In this document: in pieces, positions 8,678 through 18,341 of the stretch
Position numbering within the stretch: position 1 is the first letter of the stretch
How the letters are laid out: each line of letters opens with the position of its first letter
Assembly (NCBI GenBank): GCA_016933055.1
Contig: JAFGBS010000021.1
Span: 1-64,000 of the forward strand
Length of the DNA stretch: 64,000 nt
From: Promethearchaeota archaeon
Lineage (GTDB): Archaea > Asgardarchaeota > Lokiarchaeia > Sigyniarchaeales > Promethearchaeaceae
Reading direction: 5' to 3'
Notes under the pieces: model-generated
What the model saw: the letters and a program-made list of their open reading frames with translations, nothing else
Databases searched by the model: none
What the model was told of the DNA's origin: nothing
Program-made: the position numbers and the translations under genes

Positions 8678-9598
8678 TTATTTCCATAAGTCTGTGGAGA
8701 GATATCTTTCTCCCGTGTCTGGTAGAATAACTATTATATTCTCTTCCCGATTTGTTTTTTCAGCATATTCTATTGCTGCTGCTAGTGCTGCACCCGATGA
8801 CATTCCTGCGAATATGCCTTCCTCCTTTGCAAGTCGATTGGCATAGTTATAAGCCATAAGCGGAGACACTGAAATTATCTCATCATAGACACTTGTATTC
8901 AAGATATTAGGAATAAAACCTGCTCCCATTCCTTGAATTGCCGATTTACCTGCTGCTTTCGGACCTTTTGACAACACGGGTGAAGTAGTAGGCTCTATTG
9001 CGATAATACGTATATTTTTATTTAATTTTCGCAGTGTCTCTCCTGTACCCGTAATTGTGCCCCCTGTTCCCACAGCACTTACGAATACGTCTACTTTGTG
9101 ATCTAAATCTTCCCAAATTTCTATTGCGGTAGTATTCCGATGGGCTTCTGGATTTGCCGGATTCATAAATTGCTGAGGTATAAAACTATTTTCAATCTTT
9201 AAGGCGAGCAATTTTGCTTTAGCAATAGCATATTTCATTCCTTGATCTTTTATTAATACAATCTTTGCACCATAGGCTCTAAGGATCTTTCTACGCTCCA
9301 TTGAAGCGCTTTTTGGCATCACTACAATTAGTGAATATCCTTTTACCGCACAAACCATAGCAAGTCCTATTCCCGTATTTCCTGAAGTTGGTTCTATAAT
9401 CGTCGTTTCTGAATTAATAATCCCATCATTTTCTGCTGCCTCTATCATGTTTAGAGCAGCTCGATCCTTTATACTACCTCCCGGATTAAATGCCTCCACT
9501 TTTACATAAATACATGCTTTCAAATCTTTAGGGATCCGATTTAGTTTGACTGTTGGGGTTTTTCCGATCGTTCCTAAAATTGATTTATATAAAACCAT
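8678..9598 (-). CDS. cysK: Cysteine synthase (O-acetylserine sulfhydrylase)
   Basis: 306 residues, PLP fold type II. NPGGSIKDRAA holds the PLP lysine, SGNTGIG binds the substrate carboxylate, and GTGGTITGTG binds the phosphate. It makes cysteine from O-acetylserine and sulfide. The ATG at 9598 gives the standard N-terminus (MVLYKSILGTIGKTP); a GTG at 9607 overlapping the stop of cysE is the alternative. It follows cysE directly, so the two enzymes of the pathway are co-transcribed. Confidence 0.93.
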   Translation of the reverse strand: MVLYKSILGTIGKTPTVKLNRIPKDLKACIYVKVEAFNPGGSIKDRAALNMIEAAENDGIINSETTIIEPTSGNTGIGLAMVCAVKGYSLIVVMPKSASMERRKILRAYGAKIVLIKDQGMKYAIAKAKLLALKIENSFIPQQFMNPANPEAHRNTTAIEIWEDLDHKVDVFVSAVGTGGTITGTGETLRKLNKNIRIIAIEPTTSPVLSKGPKAAGKSAIQGMGAGFIPNILNTSVYDEIISVSPLMAYNYANRLAKEEGIFAGMSSGAALAAAIEYAEKTNREENIIVILPDTGERYLSTDLWK

Positions 9599-9603
9599 GA
9601 ATA

Positions 9604-10404
9604 TCACTTGTTGGGTAATTTTTGTTCAATTGCTGTCAATCGCGTTTCTAAGGATTTGATTAAATCTATAATTGGATCGGGTAGTATACCGTGTTTAAGA
9701 TGCTCTATTTGATCCATAGCTTGAGGATGTTTTTGTTCTAATATTCTACCGGGTACCCCAACTACTACACTATCATCGGGGATGTCTTTGGTAACCACGC
9801 TGTTAGCCCCAATTCTCACATTGTTTCCAATAGTAATTGGTCCTAAAATTTTCGCACCAGCACCAACAATAATATTATTCTTGAGGGTGGGATGGCGTTT
9901 TTTCCTCTCTAAACTAACTCCACCTAATGTGACATTCTGATACAATGTGACATTTTCGCCAATTTCGGCAGTTTCCCCTATTACTACACCAGAACCATGA
10001 TCAATAAAAAAATGATCTCCAATTACGGCCGATGGATGAATATCTATGCCTGTACCCACAAATGCAGAATGAGACAAGAATCTAGGTACAAAAGGTAAAC
10101 CAAGAGAATCTAAGAAGTGCGCAACTCGATAGATAAGAACAGCTTGAATTCCTGGGTAGGATGTCAATATTTCGCTGATACTTCTCGCTGCAGGATCTTT
10201 ATCGAAAGCAGAGGTTACATCGTTAATGAAACACTTGAATATTTTTTCAATCTCTTGATAAATAAACTCTTTATCTTTTGCGTGAAGAGAAAGATCTAGA
10301 TTTGAAATACAATCGCGACACTGTTTAGTTAATGAATCCTTTTCCACTCCAGCACTACCAAATAAACATTCACATTTTCGTTGTTCCATATTTTCATTTA
10401 GCAT
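9604..10404 (-). CDS. cysE: Serine O-acetyltransferase with N-terminal cysteine cluster
   Basis: 266 residues. An N-terminal helical domain is followed by left-handed beta-helix hexapeptide repeats (about 130-235), with DHGSGVVIGETAEIG containing the catalytic His-Asp region of SAT enzymes. It acetylates serine for CysK. The first 40 residues hold C11, C13, C29 and C32 (CEC...CRDC), a possible metal site that is unusual in classical CysE. Its stop lies only a few bases from the cysK start, so the pair is an operon. Length and motifs resemble the bacterial EpsC/CysE type. A downstream ATG (M6) is a possible alternative start. Confidence 0.9.
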   Translation of the reverse strand: MLNENMEQRKCECLFGSAGVEKDSLTKQCRDCISNLDLSLHAKDKEFIYQEIEKIFKCFINDVTSAFDKDPAARSISEILTSYPGIQAVLIYRVAHFLDSLGLPFVPRFLSHSAFVGTGIDIHPSAVIGDHFFIDHGSGVVIGETAEIGENVTLYQNVTLGGVSLERKKRHPTLKNNIIVGAGAKILGPITIGNNVRIGANSVVTKDIPDDSVVVGVPGRILEQKHPQAMDQIEHLKHGILPDPIIDLIKSLETRLTAIEQKLPNK

Positions 10405-10586
10405 TATGAAAATAAAAAAGGAAACTCTTTTGGTAATGAAGCTAATTACAAATCATTGTAGCAATTACCCTATAACAACGAAATTCATCTAGATAAATCC
10501 GTTGAATTTTTCATCAATCTAATGCATTGTGAGTTGTGGGTCTACCTTTAAATTATATTGGAATCAATATGTAGTTGGTGACAGAT

Positions 10587-11678
10587 ATGTTTAATTATTC
10601 ATCAGCAAAATTATCAAAATTGATACTCAAGCATGCATTGCATGTACCAGAAAAGACTCCCGTTCTAATCATGGGTAACTATCATTCATTGAATCTTATA
10701 AGAGCTTTATATACCGATATCATCATAATAGGTTCTTATCCTGCAGTTCGATTAGGATTTGATGGAGCAGATGAAATTTTCTATAAATATGCTAATGAAG
10801 ACCAATTGACCAGAATCCCTGAGTTTTTAAAATTTGCCATTGATACATATGATTACATAATTCAAATATGGGCAGATTATAATCCAAAACATCTGCAATT
10901 AGTGGATCCTCAAAAATTACAGATGCAACAAAAAAATCCTGAATTTCCTGAGTTAATGCAGAAATACATGAGTAAAACATGGACTTTAGCACCGTATCCT
11001 ACTCAAGCTATGGCCCAAGAAGCCGGAATGGATTTATATTCCTATGCAGATTTTGTTTCTAAAGCCCTCATGATTGATAAAGATGACCCAATCGCAGAAT
11101 GGGAAAGGATTCAACTAGAACAAGATCGGATTGTCGAAATTCTAAACAAAACGGACGAAATACATGTGATTGGAGAGGATACAGATCTTACTCTTAGTGT
11201 AAAAGGAAGAACTTGGATCAACTGTAGTGGACAAAAGAACTTACCCGATGGGGAAGTATTCACCGGTCCTGTAGAAGATTCGGTCAATGGACACATCCGT
11301 TTTACTTATCCAGGAATCTATCAAGGAAAAGAAATTGAAAATATTTATCTAGAAGTAAAAGACGGACAGGTTATAAAATCAACAGCCAGTAAGGGACAAA
11401 AGTTATTGGATGAAGTGTTAAAAGTCCCAAATGCTGATAAATTCGGAGAGTTTGCCGTTGGAACAAACTATGGAATCACAAAATTCACAAAAAATATGTT
11501 ATTCGATGAAAAAATTGGTGGTACTTTACATATGGCATTAGGAATGAGTATCCCTGAAAGTGGTGGCAAAAACATGAGTGGAATTCATTGGGATATTCTC
11601 AAAGATATGAAATTGCCGGGATCACAAATCATCGCTGATAGCACAGTTGTGTACGAGGAAGGAAAGTGGAAAATATAG
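10587..11678 (+). CDS. M29-family (aminopeptidase T-like) metallopeptidase
   Basis: About 363 residues. The C-terminal half carries the M29 metal-ligand pattern: Glu in LPDGEVFTGP, Glu in the YQGKEIEN region, and His in TLHMALG and IHWDILKDM. The family removes N-terminal residues from peptides using two metal ions (Co/Zn) in the cytoplasm. TATA-like AAATTATATT (10551-10560) places transcription start near 10580, so the mRNA is nearly leaderless; the start could be GTG 10578 or TTG 10575 instead of ATG 10587. It is followed by a T9 tract. Function at family level is secure. Confidence 0.85.
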   Translation: MFNYSSAKLSKLILKHALHVPEKTPVLIMGNYHSLNLIRALYTDIIIIGSYPAVRLGFDGADEIFYKYANEDQLTRIPEFLKFAIDTYDYIIQIWADYNPKHLQLVDPQKLQMQQKNPEFPELMQKYMSKTWTLAPYPTQAMAQEAGMDLYSYADFVSKALMIDKDDPIAEWERIQLEQDRIVEILNKTDEIHVIGEDTDLTLSVKGRTWINCSGQKNLPDGEVFTGPVEDSVNGHIRFTYPGIYQGKEIENIYLEVKDGQVIKSTASKGQKLLDEVLKVPNADKFGEFAVGTNYGITKFTKNMLFDEKIGGTLHMALGMSIPESGGKNMSGIHWDILKDMKLPGSQIIADSTVVYEEGKWKI

Positions 11679-11710
11679 GTAAAAAAAACCGACACATCAA
11701 TTATTAAAAC

Positions 11711-11719
11711 TTTTTTTTT
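11711..11719 (+). terminator. T9 tract after the M29 peptidase gene
   Basis: Nine consecutive T about 33 bases after the stop codon; a typical archaeal oligo-T terminator. Confidence 0.5.
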
Positions 11720-11895
11720 CATTTCTCTCACCTTAAGAAAAATGAATCTATAGATCTGTTTGGTAAAATCATGCAATTTTTCAAGTCGCCATCTATTCTA
11801 CCTACCGTTAGGAAATGGAAGATGTTTGAGTATCACAGCAAAGAAATCAATTAGAAAAAAAAATAAGAGAGGAAGAAATATAGAAAGAATATATA

Positions 11896-13194
11896 ATGCA
11901 AAAGTATCGATTAAAAAAAATTATTGTTACTCTCTTTATTTCAATTATGTTTTCTAATTTTCTCAATGTCAATTTTAATGTACGAGCAGAAATTACTCCT
12001 CCGACCGGTATTATATTATTTATCGGTGATGGAATGGGATTTCAACACATTGAGTTAGCACGACTTGTAGAATATGGTCCAAATGGTGAATCAGCAATAC
12101 TAAGTTTTCCATATCAAAACGACATAGCTACGGTTAATATCGATGGAATGACAACGGATTCAGCTGCATCGGGGACTGCTATCAGTACAGGAGTTAAAAC
12201 TCGTAATGGTAGAATTGCAATGAATTATAATGGTAAAATTGAACTCACAACAATATTAGAAATTGCTCAAGATAATGGATATGCGACTGGAATAGTCGCA
12301 ACTTGTCATCTAACGCATGCAACACCAGCAGTTTTCATGGCTCATAATCCCTCCAGAAATAATTACTTGGAAATCGCAGAAGACATCTTTAATACGGGTC
12401 TTGATGTTCTACTGGGTGGGGGGAGTAGCGCATCCTATCTTGGTAATTATATTTCAGCTATGGAAATAAACGGATATAATTATATAACAAATAAAACCGA
12501 ATTAAATTGCTCCGACACAGAACCCTTATTGGGATTATTCTCGTCTTCTTCCTTAACTCCCGTTCATCTAAAAAACCAAACGAATTCCGAACCGAGTCTT
12601 TTAACAATGACTCAAAAGGCAATAGAACTATTAAATAATACTGGAAAGCCGTTCTTTCTAATGGTAGAAGGTTCTCAGATAGATTGGGGATCCCATGATA
12701 ATGATCCTATTTATACAGCATTAGAAACAATCGAATTTGAAAAATCTGTGAATTATGCGAAGGATTTGGCAGAAAATGATTCAAATTTACTACTATTAGT
12801 AACTGCAGACCACGAAACTGGAGGATTGACCGTCGAAGAATATGATTTTTTAACACCATTACCTTTAGATACTGATAATTTTGAAACAAAAAAAAATAAA
12901 CGACTAGATCGAGTAGGTGAAATAACAACCTCATGGTCAACTGGTGGTCATACTAGTAAAAATGTGATCTTAACAGGAATGGGACCAAATTCTGAGCGGA
13001 TTTTGAATGCAACCCATCATATAAATACATTTTCGATAATGAGAGAGTTGATAGATGGAGAAACTGATCCCTTTGAAACAAATACGACAAAAGGTCATGT
13101 GAATTTGTTTGTTATTATATTTCTTGGAATCTTAGGTGTGTCTGCAGTAATAGGAGGCCTAAGTGCATGGAAGCACACAAAAAAATCGATTTGA
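11896..13194 (+). CDS. Membrane-anchored secreted alkaline phosphatase
   Basis: 432 residues. It has an N-terminal signal peptide (KKIIVTLFISIMF...), then an alkaline-phosphatase domain with GDGMGFQH (metal Asp), DSAASGTA (phospho-serine), QIDWGSHDND, TADHETGG and TGGHTSKN (metal ligands), and a C-terminal hydrophobic segment followed by WKHTKKSI, which anchors it outside the cell. It hydrolyses phosphate monoesters for phosphate scavenging. No phosphate-transport genes adjoin it. It has a stand-alone promoter region with weak ribosome-site sequence; TTG/ATG alternatives upstream are unlikely because the signal peptide begins here. Confidence 0.9.
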   Translation: MQKYRLKKIIVTLFISIMFSNFLNVNFNVRAEITPPTGIILFIGDGMGFQHIELARLVEYGPNGESAILSFPYQNDIATVNIDGMTTDSAASGTAISTGVKTRNGRIAMNYNGKIELTTILEIAQDNGYATGIVATCHLTHATPAVFMAHNPSRNNYLEIAEDIFNTGLDVLLGGGSSASYLGNYISAMEINGYNYITNKTELNCSDTEPLLGLFSSSSLTPVHLKNQTNSEPSLLTMTQKAIELLNNTGKPFFLMVEGSQIDWGSHDNDPIYTALETIEFEKSVNYAKDLAENDSNLLLLVTADHETGGLTVEEYDFLTPLPLDTDNFETKKNKRLDRVGEITTSWSTGGHTSKNVILTGMGPNSERILNATHHINTFSIMRELIDGETDPFETNTTKGHVNLFVIIFLGILGVSAVIGGLSAWKHTKKSI

Positions 13195-13365
13195 TCCCTA
13201 TTCACAATTACCTATGATAATATTTTTATACTATATCGAGAAGAATTATTCGGTTATTAGTTTCGGAGTTCTGTACATCTCATTACTCATAGTTTAAAAT
13301 AGCTAATATGCAATACATTCGAATGATATCAATTAATGGTTAAAATCTTTACCAAAATTATAAGT

Positions 13366-15045
13366 CTATGCTATATACACAACTCCTTCCCAAGGAAAAA
13401 GGAAAATTTCTACGTTTTTGATCTTTTCATTCCTCGTATGGACTGTTGTGGATTCTGCAAAATTTGCATATTTATGAGGATTCTTAAATTCTAAACTATC
13501 ATCACTTATATTTAGATAGATCACTGCGATTTGTTTTTCTGACCCATGACTATAGGATCGAATATAAGATAATACATTAGAGGGTAGTTCAGAGGAATTT
13601 ATTATCACAATTGTCCCAGAATTTAACGCAGGAGTTGTATTTCTAAGTTTTAAGAAACGCTTATAGCATTGTAATAGGGAATCGGCATTTTCAGTCTGAA
13701 TTTTCACATTCCTTTCAGAATACGATGGAGTAATAGGTAACCAAGGATCGATTTCTGCTTTTGTAAAACCTGCATTTTGTGCGGAATTCCACTGCATAGG
13801 GGTTCGACATTCATCCCGGTTAATAGATTCGCCCAAATATTTCTTTATAGCCATTAAAATAAAATTCGGTACTTTATAGAATTTGTGGGCAACGGGATCT
13901 AAGCTAGTTTCGATTTCAAGATTATGATTCTCCATTCCAATTTCTTCACCGTAATAAATGAATGGTACACCCCGTACTGTTAATTGCAGAGCCATGTTGA
14001 GCTTTGCTTTCTTAATATCTCCACCTAATCGAGAAATTCGACGCATTCGATCGTGATTGCTAAACACCCAAGTCGGTATGTGGGGATATGAAAAAAAACT
14101 TTCATATAGTTGAATAAGTCGTCTTATTTTAATGGTATTCAAGGAAATTCCAAGTGATTTAAATAAGAAAACTAAATTTAATCCATCATTTGTCTCATCT
14201 CCGCAGTATTTCCTTAACATAAACATAGGGCCAGTGACTTCACCTACCATAAACCGAGTTGGAGAATACTCATCGATAACCGAACGAAGGCTTTTTAAAA
14301 ATTTTAGGGTATCTGGATGATGCTGAGTATATTTCTTGGATTGAAACAGATAATCAGGACTCTTTTCCGATGGGAGTAATCGAAAGGAACAAGGATTATC
14401 TCTAAATTTCTCATCTTCAAATAATGCATCAATAATATCCAATCGAAATCCATCTACTCCTTTTTCCAACCAGAATCTGACTATATCAAGCATTTCGGTT
14501 TGAACTTCTGGATTTCGGTAGTTTAAATCTGGTTGAAATGGAAGAAATTGGGTCCAATACCATTGATCAGTCTGTGCATCATAGTGCCATCCCGATCCCC
14601 GAATAATTGCTTTCCAATTATTAGGAGGTTTTTTCCCAAGAGGTTTTCTCCCATCCCGCCAGATGTACCAGTCCCGCTTTGGATTATCCTTGCTGGAACG
14701 AGATTGAACAAACCAGGTATGCTGATCACTAGTGTGATTTAATACAAGATCCAAGACAATTTTCATTCCTCGATCGTGCATTTCCATGATTAAACGCTCA
14801 CAATCTTCCATGGTTCCATATTCAAGGGCAATCTCACGGTAATTTCGAATATCATACCCAAAATCTTTTTGTGGGGAGTCATAAAAGGGAGAAAACCACA
14901 CTGTCTCTACTCCCAAATCTTTAATATAATCAAGTTTTGAAATGATTCCCTTCAGGTCCCCAATTCCATTCCCAGTTGAATCATAAAATGATCGAGGATA
15001 GATTTGATAAACTATGGTTTTTTTCCACCATGGTATCTGATCCAT
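13366..15045 (-). CDS. GH13 alpha-glucosidase (oligo-1,6-glucosidase type)
   Basis: 559 residues, full length for the GH13 alpha-glucosidase group. Conserved regions are IVLDLVLNHTSDQH, GFRLDIIDALF (nucleophile Asp), MVGEVTG (acid Glu) and FSNHDRMR (transition-state Asp). The N-terminus WWKKTIVYQIYPRSFYD is diagnostic of the oligo-1,6-glucosidase/trehalulose-type subfamilies. No signal peptide, so it is cytoplasmic and would cleave imported short alpha-glucans or related disaccharides. No sugar transporter is adjacent. Exact linkage specificity cannot be fixed by eye. Confidence 0.9.
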   Translation of the reverse strand: MDQIPWWKKTIVYQIYPRSFYDSTGNGIGDLKGIISKLDYIKDLGVETVWFSPFYDSPQKDFGYDIRNYREIALEYGTMEDCERLIMEMHDRGMKIVLDLVLNHTSDQHTWFVQSRSSKDNPKRDWYIWRDGRKPLGKKPPNNWKAIIRGSGWHYDAQTDQWYWTQFLPFQPDLNYRNPEVQTEMLDIVRFWLEKGVDGFRLDIIDALFEDEKFRDNPCSFRLLPSEKSPDYLFQSKKYTQHHPDTLKFLKSLRSVIDEYSPTRFMVGEVTGPMFMLRKYCGDETNDGLNLVFLFKSLGISLNTIKIRRLIQLYESFFSYPHIPTWVFSNHDRMRRISRLGGDIKKAKLNMALQLTVRGVPFIYYGEEIGMENHNLEIETSLDPVAHKFYKVPNFILMAIKKYLGESINRDECRTPMQWNSAQNAGFTKAEIDPWLPITPSYSERNVKIQTENADSLLQCYKRFLKLRNTTPALNSGTIVIINSSELPSNVLSYIRSYSHGSEKQIAVIYLNISDDSLEFKNPHKYANFAESTTVHTRNEKIKNVEIFLFPWEGVVYIA

Positions 15046-15100
15046 GATATAAGTAGAAAACTACTAGATTAAATGCATTTCTGCGCGATCAGTAGGAATA

Positions 15101-15123
15101 GAAAAGTAAAAAAAATAAAAAAA
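15101..15123 (-). terminator. T-rich terminator after hppA
   Basis: Interrupted A8/A7 tracts on the plus strand (T tracts on the transcribed strand) begin 6 bases after the stop codon of the pyrophosphatase gene. Confidence 0.45.
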
Positions 15124-15128
15124 GATAA

Positions 15129-17429
15129 TTAGTTGTTATTACCGTTTCTTTTTAATAACGGGATTACAACAAAAATTACTGCGAACAATAATGTCAATGC
15201 TGCTAGAAGTATAATGATAAGCCATGGAGGAACATTGCTCAGATACGGTGCATTCAAAAATTCCAGTAATCCTTTGCCATCATTGAAGACCAAAAACAAA
15301 CCAACAAAGATCGTAGCAGTAAGTGATTCAACTGTAATTAATGTGTTAATTGAAGGTCCTGCAGTATCTTTGAATGGATCACCAACTGTATCTCCAGTAA
15401 TGGCAGCTTTGTGGGCTTCTGTTCCCTTACCGCCGTGATGACCTTCTTCAATGTATTTCTTCGCGTTATCCCATGTTCCGCCTGCGGTAGACATCAAGAT
15501 AGCAAACAGAAGTCCACTTAGGATGGTTCCAGCTAAGAATGCAGACAAACCAGCTACTCCAAACAAAATTCCTGTGATGATGGGGGCTCCGATCGAAATC
15601 GCAATGGGAATAACTAACTCTTGCAATGATCCTTTAGTTGCAATATCTACACATCTAGCATAGTCTGCTTTTTGTGTACCCTCCAAAATACCTGGCATTT
15701 CTGTGAATTGTCGGCGTATTTCTGCGATCATTTTCTGTGCGTTTCTGTCAACTGCTTTAATAAGTACGGCACTGAAATATGCAGGAGTTATAGAACCAAG
15801 TAACGCCCCAATTAATACATTAGCTCGTAGTAAATCGACATTAGCAACTCTTGCTTCTCCAGAATATGCATATAATAAAGCTAATACTGTTAACGCAGCT
15901 GCACCAATTGCAACACCTTTAGTAATTGCCTTAGCAGTATTTCCTGCTGAATCTAGCCTGTCACAATCTCGAATTACTTCCTCATCTAAACCACCTTGTT
16001 CAGCAATCCCCCGAGCATTATCAACAATTGGTCCATAGGCATCATTAGATACGATAGTTGCAACGATTGCAAGCATCCCCACTCCAGCTGTGGATATTCC
16101 ATATACGCCATCAAGGAACCAAGAAACAGCCATTGCAATGATAATTCCTAAAGTTGGAGCCACTACACTTTCCAATCCATAGGCAAATCCAGACAAGATT
16201 ACCGGAGCATGGCCACTTTCTGCAGCTTCTGCTACTTTTTGAGTAGGGCGTTTCGCATCATTTGTATAGTAATCTGTCGTGAATCCTATTAATACTCCAG
16301 CAACTAATCCCAATGCACCCGCAAGATTATTTTTCCAAAGTTTCGTGACTCCATCAGGGCTTAATCCTTGCACACAAATCCATGTTACCAAAGCATTTAA
16401 AACAACATAAGCAATTGTCGAGATGTAGGTCCCTAAGTTTAAGGCTTTCCCAGGATCTTCTTTTACGGTAAAACGGGTCCATAAAATTCCGATTAGGCTT
16501 GCTATTAAACCTACTGCAGAAATGATAATTGGATATACTACTAGCATATCGATATCTACTTGTACTAGTATGTTACCTACCTCATCTACGCCGAAAGCAA
16601 GATAAGCTGCGGCTAATATCATTGCTGCAACAATGCTGGCAACATAGCTGTCGAATAGATCAGCACCCATCCCGGCTATGTCTCCAACATTATCCCCTAC
16701 ATTATCCGCAACGGCAGCGGGATTTCGTGGATCGTCTTCTGGTAGATCATACTCACCTTTTCCGACCAGATCCGCCCCGACATCTGCAGTTTTCGTAAAG
16801 ATACCTCCACCAGCTTTTGCAAATAAAGCTATGGTAGAAGCCCCAAAACTAAATCCTAAGACAATTCCTGGTTCTGGCCAGATTGCATAGAAAATTATTA
16901 TTCCACCCAAGGCTGCTCCGGTAACCATGAGACCCATTACCGCTCCCCCGAAGAAGGAGACGTTAAATGCGGGAGTCAGCCCCTTTCTTGCAGCTTCGGC
17001 CGTTCTTGTATTTGCTTTTACTCCAACCTTCATTCCAAGCCAACCTGCGAATCCACTAGCTATGGATCCAACAATATACGCAACAGTTTGTTGCCAGTTT
17101 ATAGTGGGTAATTCTTGGGGAGAATAAGAAGGAATAGTACCTTTTAAAATCCAAAGTGTTACGTCATTTTCTCCGAATTCAATTAATGGATTGGGGAGGA
17201 ATAACAATACAACAATAGCAACTGCTCCTGTGAATATAGACAGAGTTAGATATTGACGTTTTATAAAAGCATTTGCGCCTTCTTCAATGTAACCCGCGAC
17301 TCTCACCATTGCTTCATTTCCCGGTTCTTTCTTCATCACATAAAATGCAAGATATATCGCAAGTCCAATAGCTACTAAAGCCGCAATCGGCACCAGAATC
17401 AACGCAATTAATGGTATATTTAAAGCCAT
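15129..17429 (-). CDS. hppA: Membrane-bound ion-pumping pyrophosphatase, K+-independent type
   Basis: About 766 residues with around 16 membrane helices. Hallmarks are DVGADLVGKGEYDLPEDD, NPAAVADNVGDNVGD and GDTVGDPFKDTAGPS. The ATG at 17429 is chosen because GGTGA stands about 8 bases before it; the longer frame adds 13 charged residues. The enzyme couples PPi hydrolysis to H+ (or Na+) export. In GNTAKAIT the Lys and the Thr three residues later occupy the positions that in K+-independent pumps replace the Ala/Gly pair of K+-dependent ones, so it probably needs no potassium. It would also consume PPi from sulfate activation (26157-27884). Confidence 0.95.
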   Translation of the reverse strand: MALNIPLIALILVPIAALVAIGLAIYLAFYVMKKEPGNEAMVRVAGYIEEGANAFIKRQYLTLSIFTGAVAIVVLLFLPNPLIEFGENDVTLWILKGTIPSYSPQELPTINWQQTVAYIVGSIASGFAGWLGMKVGVKANTRTAEAARKGLTPAFNVSFFGGAVMGLMVTGAALGGIIIFYAIWPEPGIVLGFSFGASTIALFAKAGGGIFTKTADVGADLVGKGEYDLPEDDPRNPAAVADNVGDNVGDIAGMGADLFDSYVASIVAAMILAAAYLAFGVDEVGNILVQVDIDMLVVYPIIISAVGLIASLIGILWTRFTVKEDPGKALNLGTYISTIAYVVLNALVTWICVQGLSPDGVTKLWKNNLAGALGLVAGVLIGFTTDYYTNDAKRPTQKVAEAAESGHAPVILSGFAYGLESVVAPTLGIIIAMAVSWFLDGVYGISTAGVGMLAIVATIVSNDAYGPIVDNARGIAEQGGLDEEVIRDCDRLDSAGNTAKAITKGVAIGAAALTVLALLYAYSGEARVANVDLLRANVLIGALLGSITPAYFSAVLIKAVDRNAQKMIAEIRRQFTEMPGILEGTQKADYARCVDIATKGSLQELVIPIAISIGAPIITGILFGVAGLSAFLAGTILSGLLFAILMSTAGGTWDNAKKYIEEGHHGGKGTEAHKAAITGDTVGDPFKDTAGPSINTLITVESLTATIFVGLFLVFNDGKGLLEFLNAPYLSNVPPWLIIILLAALTLLFAVIFVVIPLLKRNGNNN

Positions 17430-17635
17430 TTGTTTTTCACCAATTTTTAATTTTTTACTTTTGAACACTTGCCATAAAAAATTGTGTAGATGTTTGTTTG
17501 CTCTTTTAAAACATTTATTATTGTTGAACTGAAGAGAAAAAGAATTTTCGACAGAATTAGAGGATTTAATTTATACTTTATGTTTGGCCTTTAGTAAAAC
17601 ACGACAGCTAAACCAAAGAGAAAAAGAAGCAATTT

Positions 17636-17908
17636 CTAATGCTCTTTTTCCTTAATAATGAAATATCGCACTAAGACAAATATTAAATAGATTACATCTG
17701 CAATTCCTGCAGCGATTGCAGTATACATGCCGATAAATCCTGGAATTAAACCTGTTAATTCACCGTCAAACGTTCCAAAAGATCCCCATAATAAAAGGGC
17801 GATTCCCACTAATAATATTACATTGATTATTGTGAAAACATTGATTATTCTTTTCGTATATTTTCCCACTTTTTGCACTTTCTTTACTATAAATAGGGAA
17901 AAATTCAC
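17636..17908 (-). CDS. Small two-helix membrane protein
   Basis: 90 residues with two hydrophobic segments (about 26-46 and 58-82), a basic N-terminus (KKVQKVGKYTKR) and a charged end (IKEKEH). No family recognised. It lies about 200 bases upstream of hppA on the same strand, but the gap makes co-transcription uncertain. Composition is natural for a membrane protein, so coding is likely. Confidence 0.55.
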   Translation of the reverse strand: MNFSLFIVKKVQKVGKYTKRIINVFTIINVILLVGIALLLWGSFGTFDGELTGLIPGFIGMYTAIAAGIADVIYLIFVLVRYFIIKEKEH

Positions 17909-18088
17909 ACTAAAGGGTAGGTCTTACAAAATAAATGAAAACCTTATGATCTACGCATTTCACATTAGATTATTTGATATTTTAATTTTATTTTAACTAT
18001 TTAACACTTTGATTCCGTTCCCATTGGTCTATTAAAATCGATCCTCCTAAGATAACTCATAAATAGAGGGAAAACTAGCATTACACAA

Positions 18089-18328
18089 ATGTCTAGGTCT
18101 TCTAAATGTTATATGTGTAATAAACTCGCTGTGATTCGATGTGCGAATCCAAATTGTAATAATCAAGCTTGTAATACTCACTCCTTTAGAATTAGACATG
18201 CAATAAAGTGCCAAGATTGTTATATAAAAGATCGAAAGAGAGGGAGAATATTAATTTGGAGTACACTTGGAATCCTAATCGTAATATTTATTGTAGCTTT
18301 CGTACTAAGAATCCAAGGAATTCTCTAA
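18089..18328 (+). CDS. Zinc-finger mini-protein with C-terminal membrane helix
   Basis: 79 residues. Cysteines and histidines C7-C10, C18, C23, C28, H31, H37, C41-C44 form a B-box-like or related cross-brace zinc finger (CYMCNKL...CQDC), followed by a basic KDRKRGR and one hydrophobic helix to the C-terminus. This makes a tail-anchored protein with a cytoplasmic zinc module. The stop is 13 bases before the SDR start, so the two are probably co-transcribed. Function unknown; it may recruit a partner to the membrane. Confidence 0.7.
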   Translation: MSRSSKCYMCNKLAVIRCANPNCNNQACNTHSFRIRHAIKCQDCYIKDRKRGRILIWSTLGILIVIFIVAFVLRIQGIL

Positions 18329-18341
18329 AGGTGAATTCATA

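Noticed and set aside
15133..17127. Several plus-strand frames of 66-111 codons over hppA
   Set aside because: All are shadows of the highly conserved pyrophosphatase on the minus strand.
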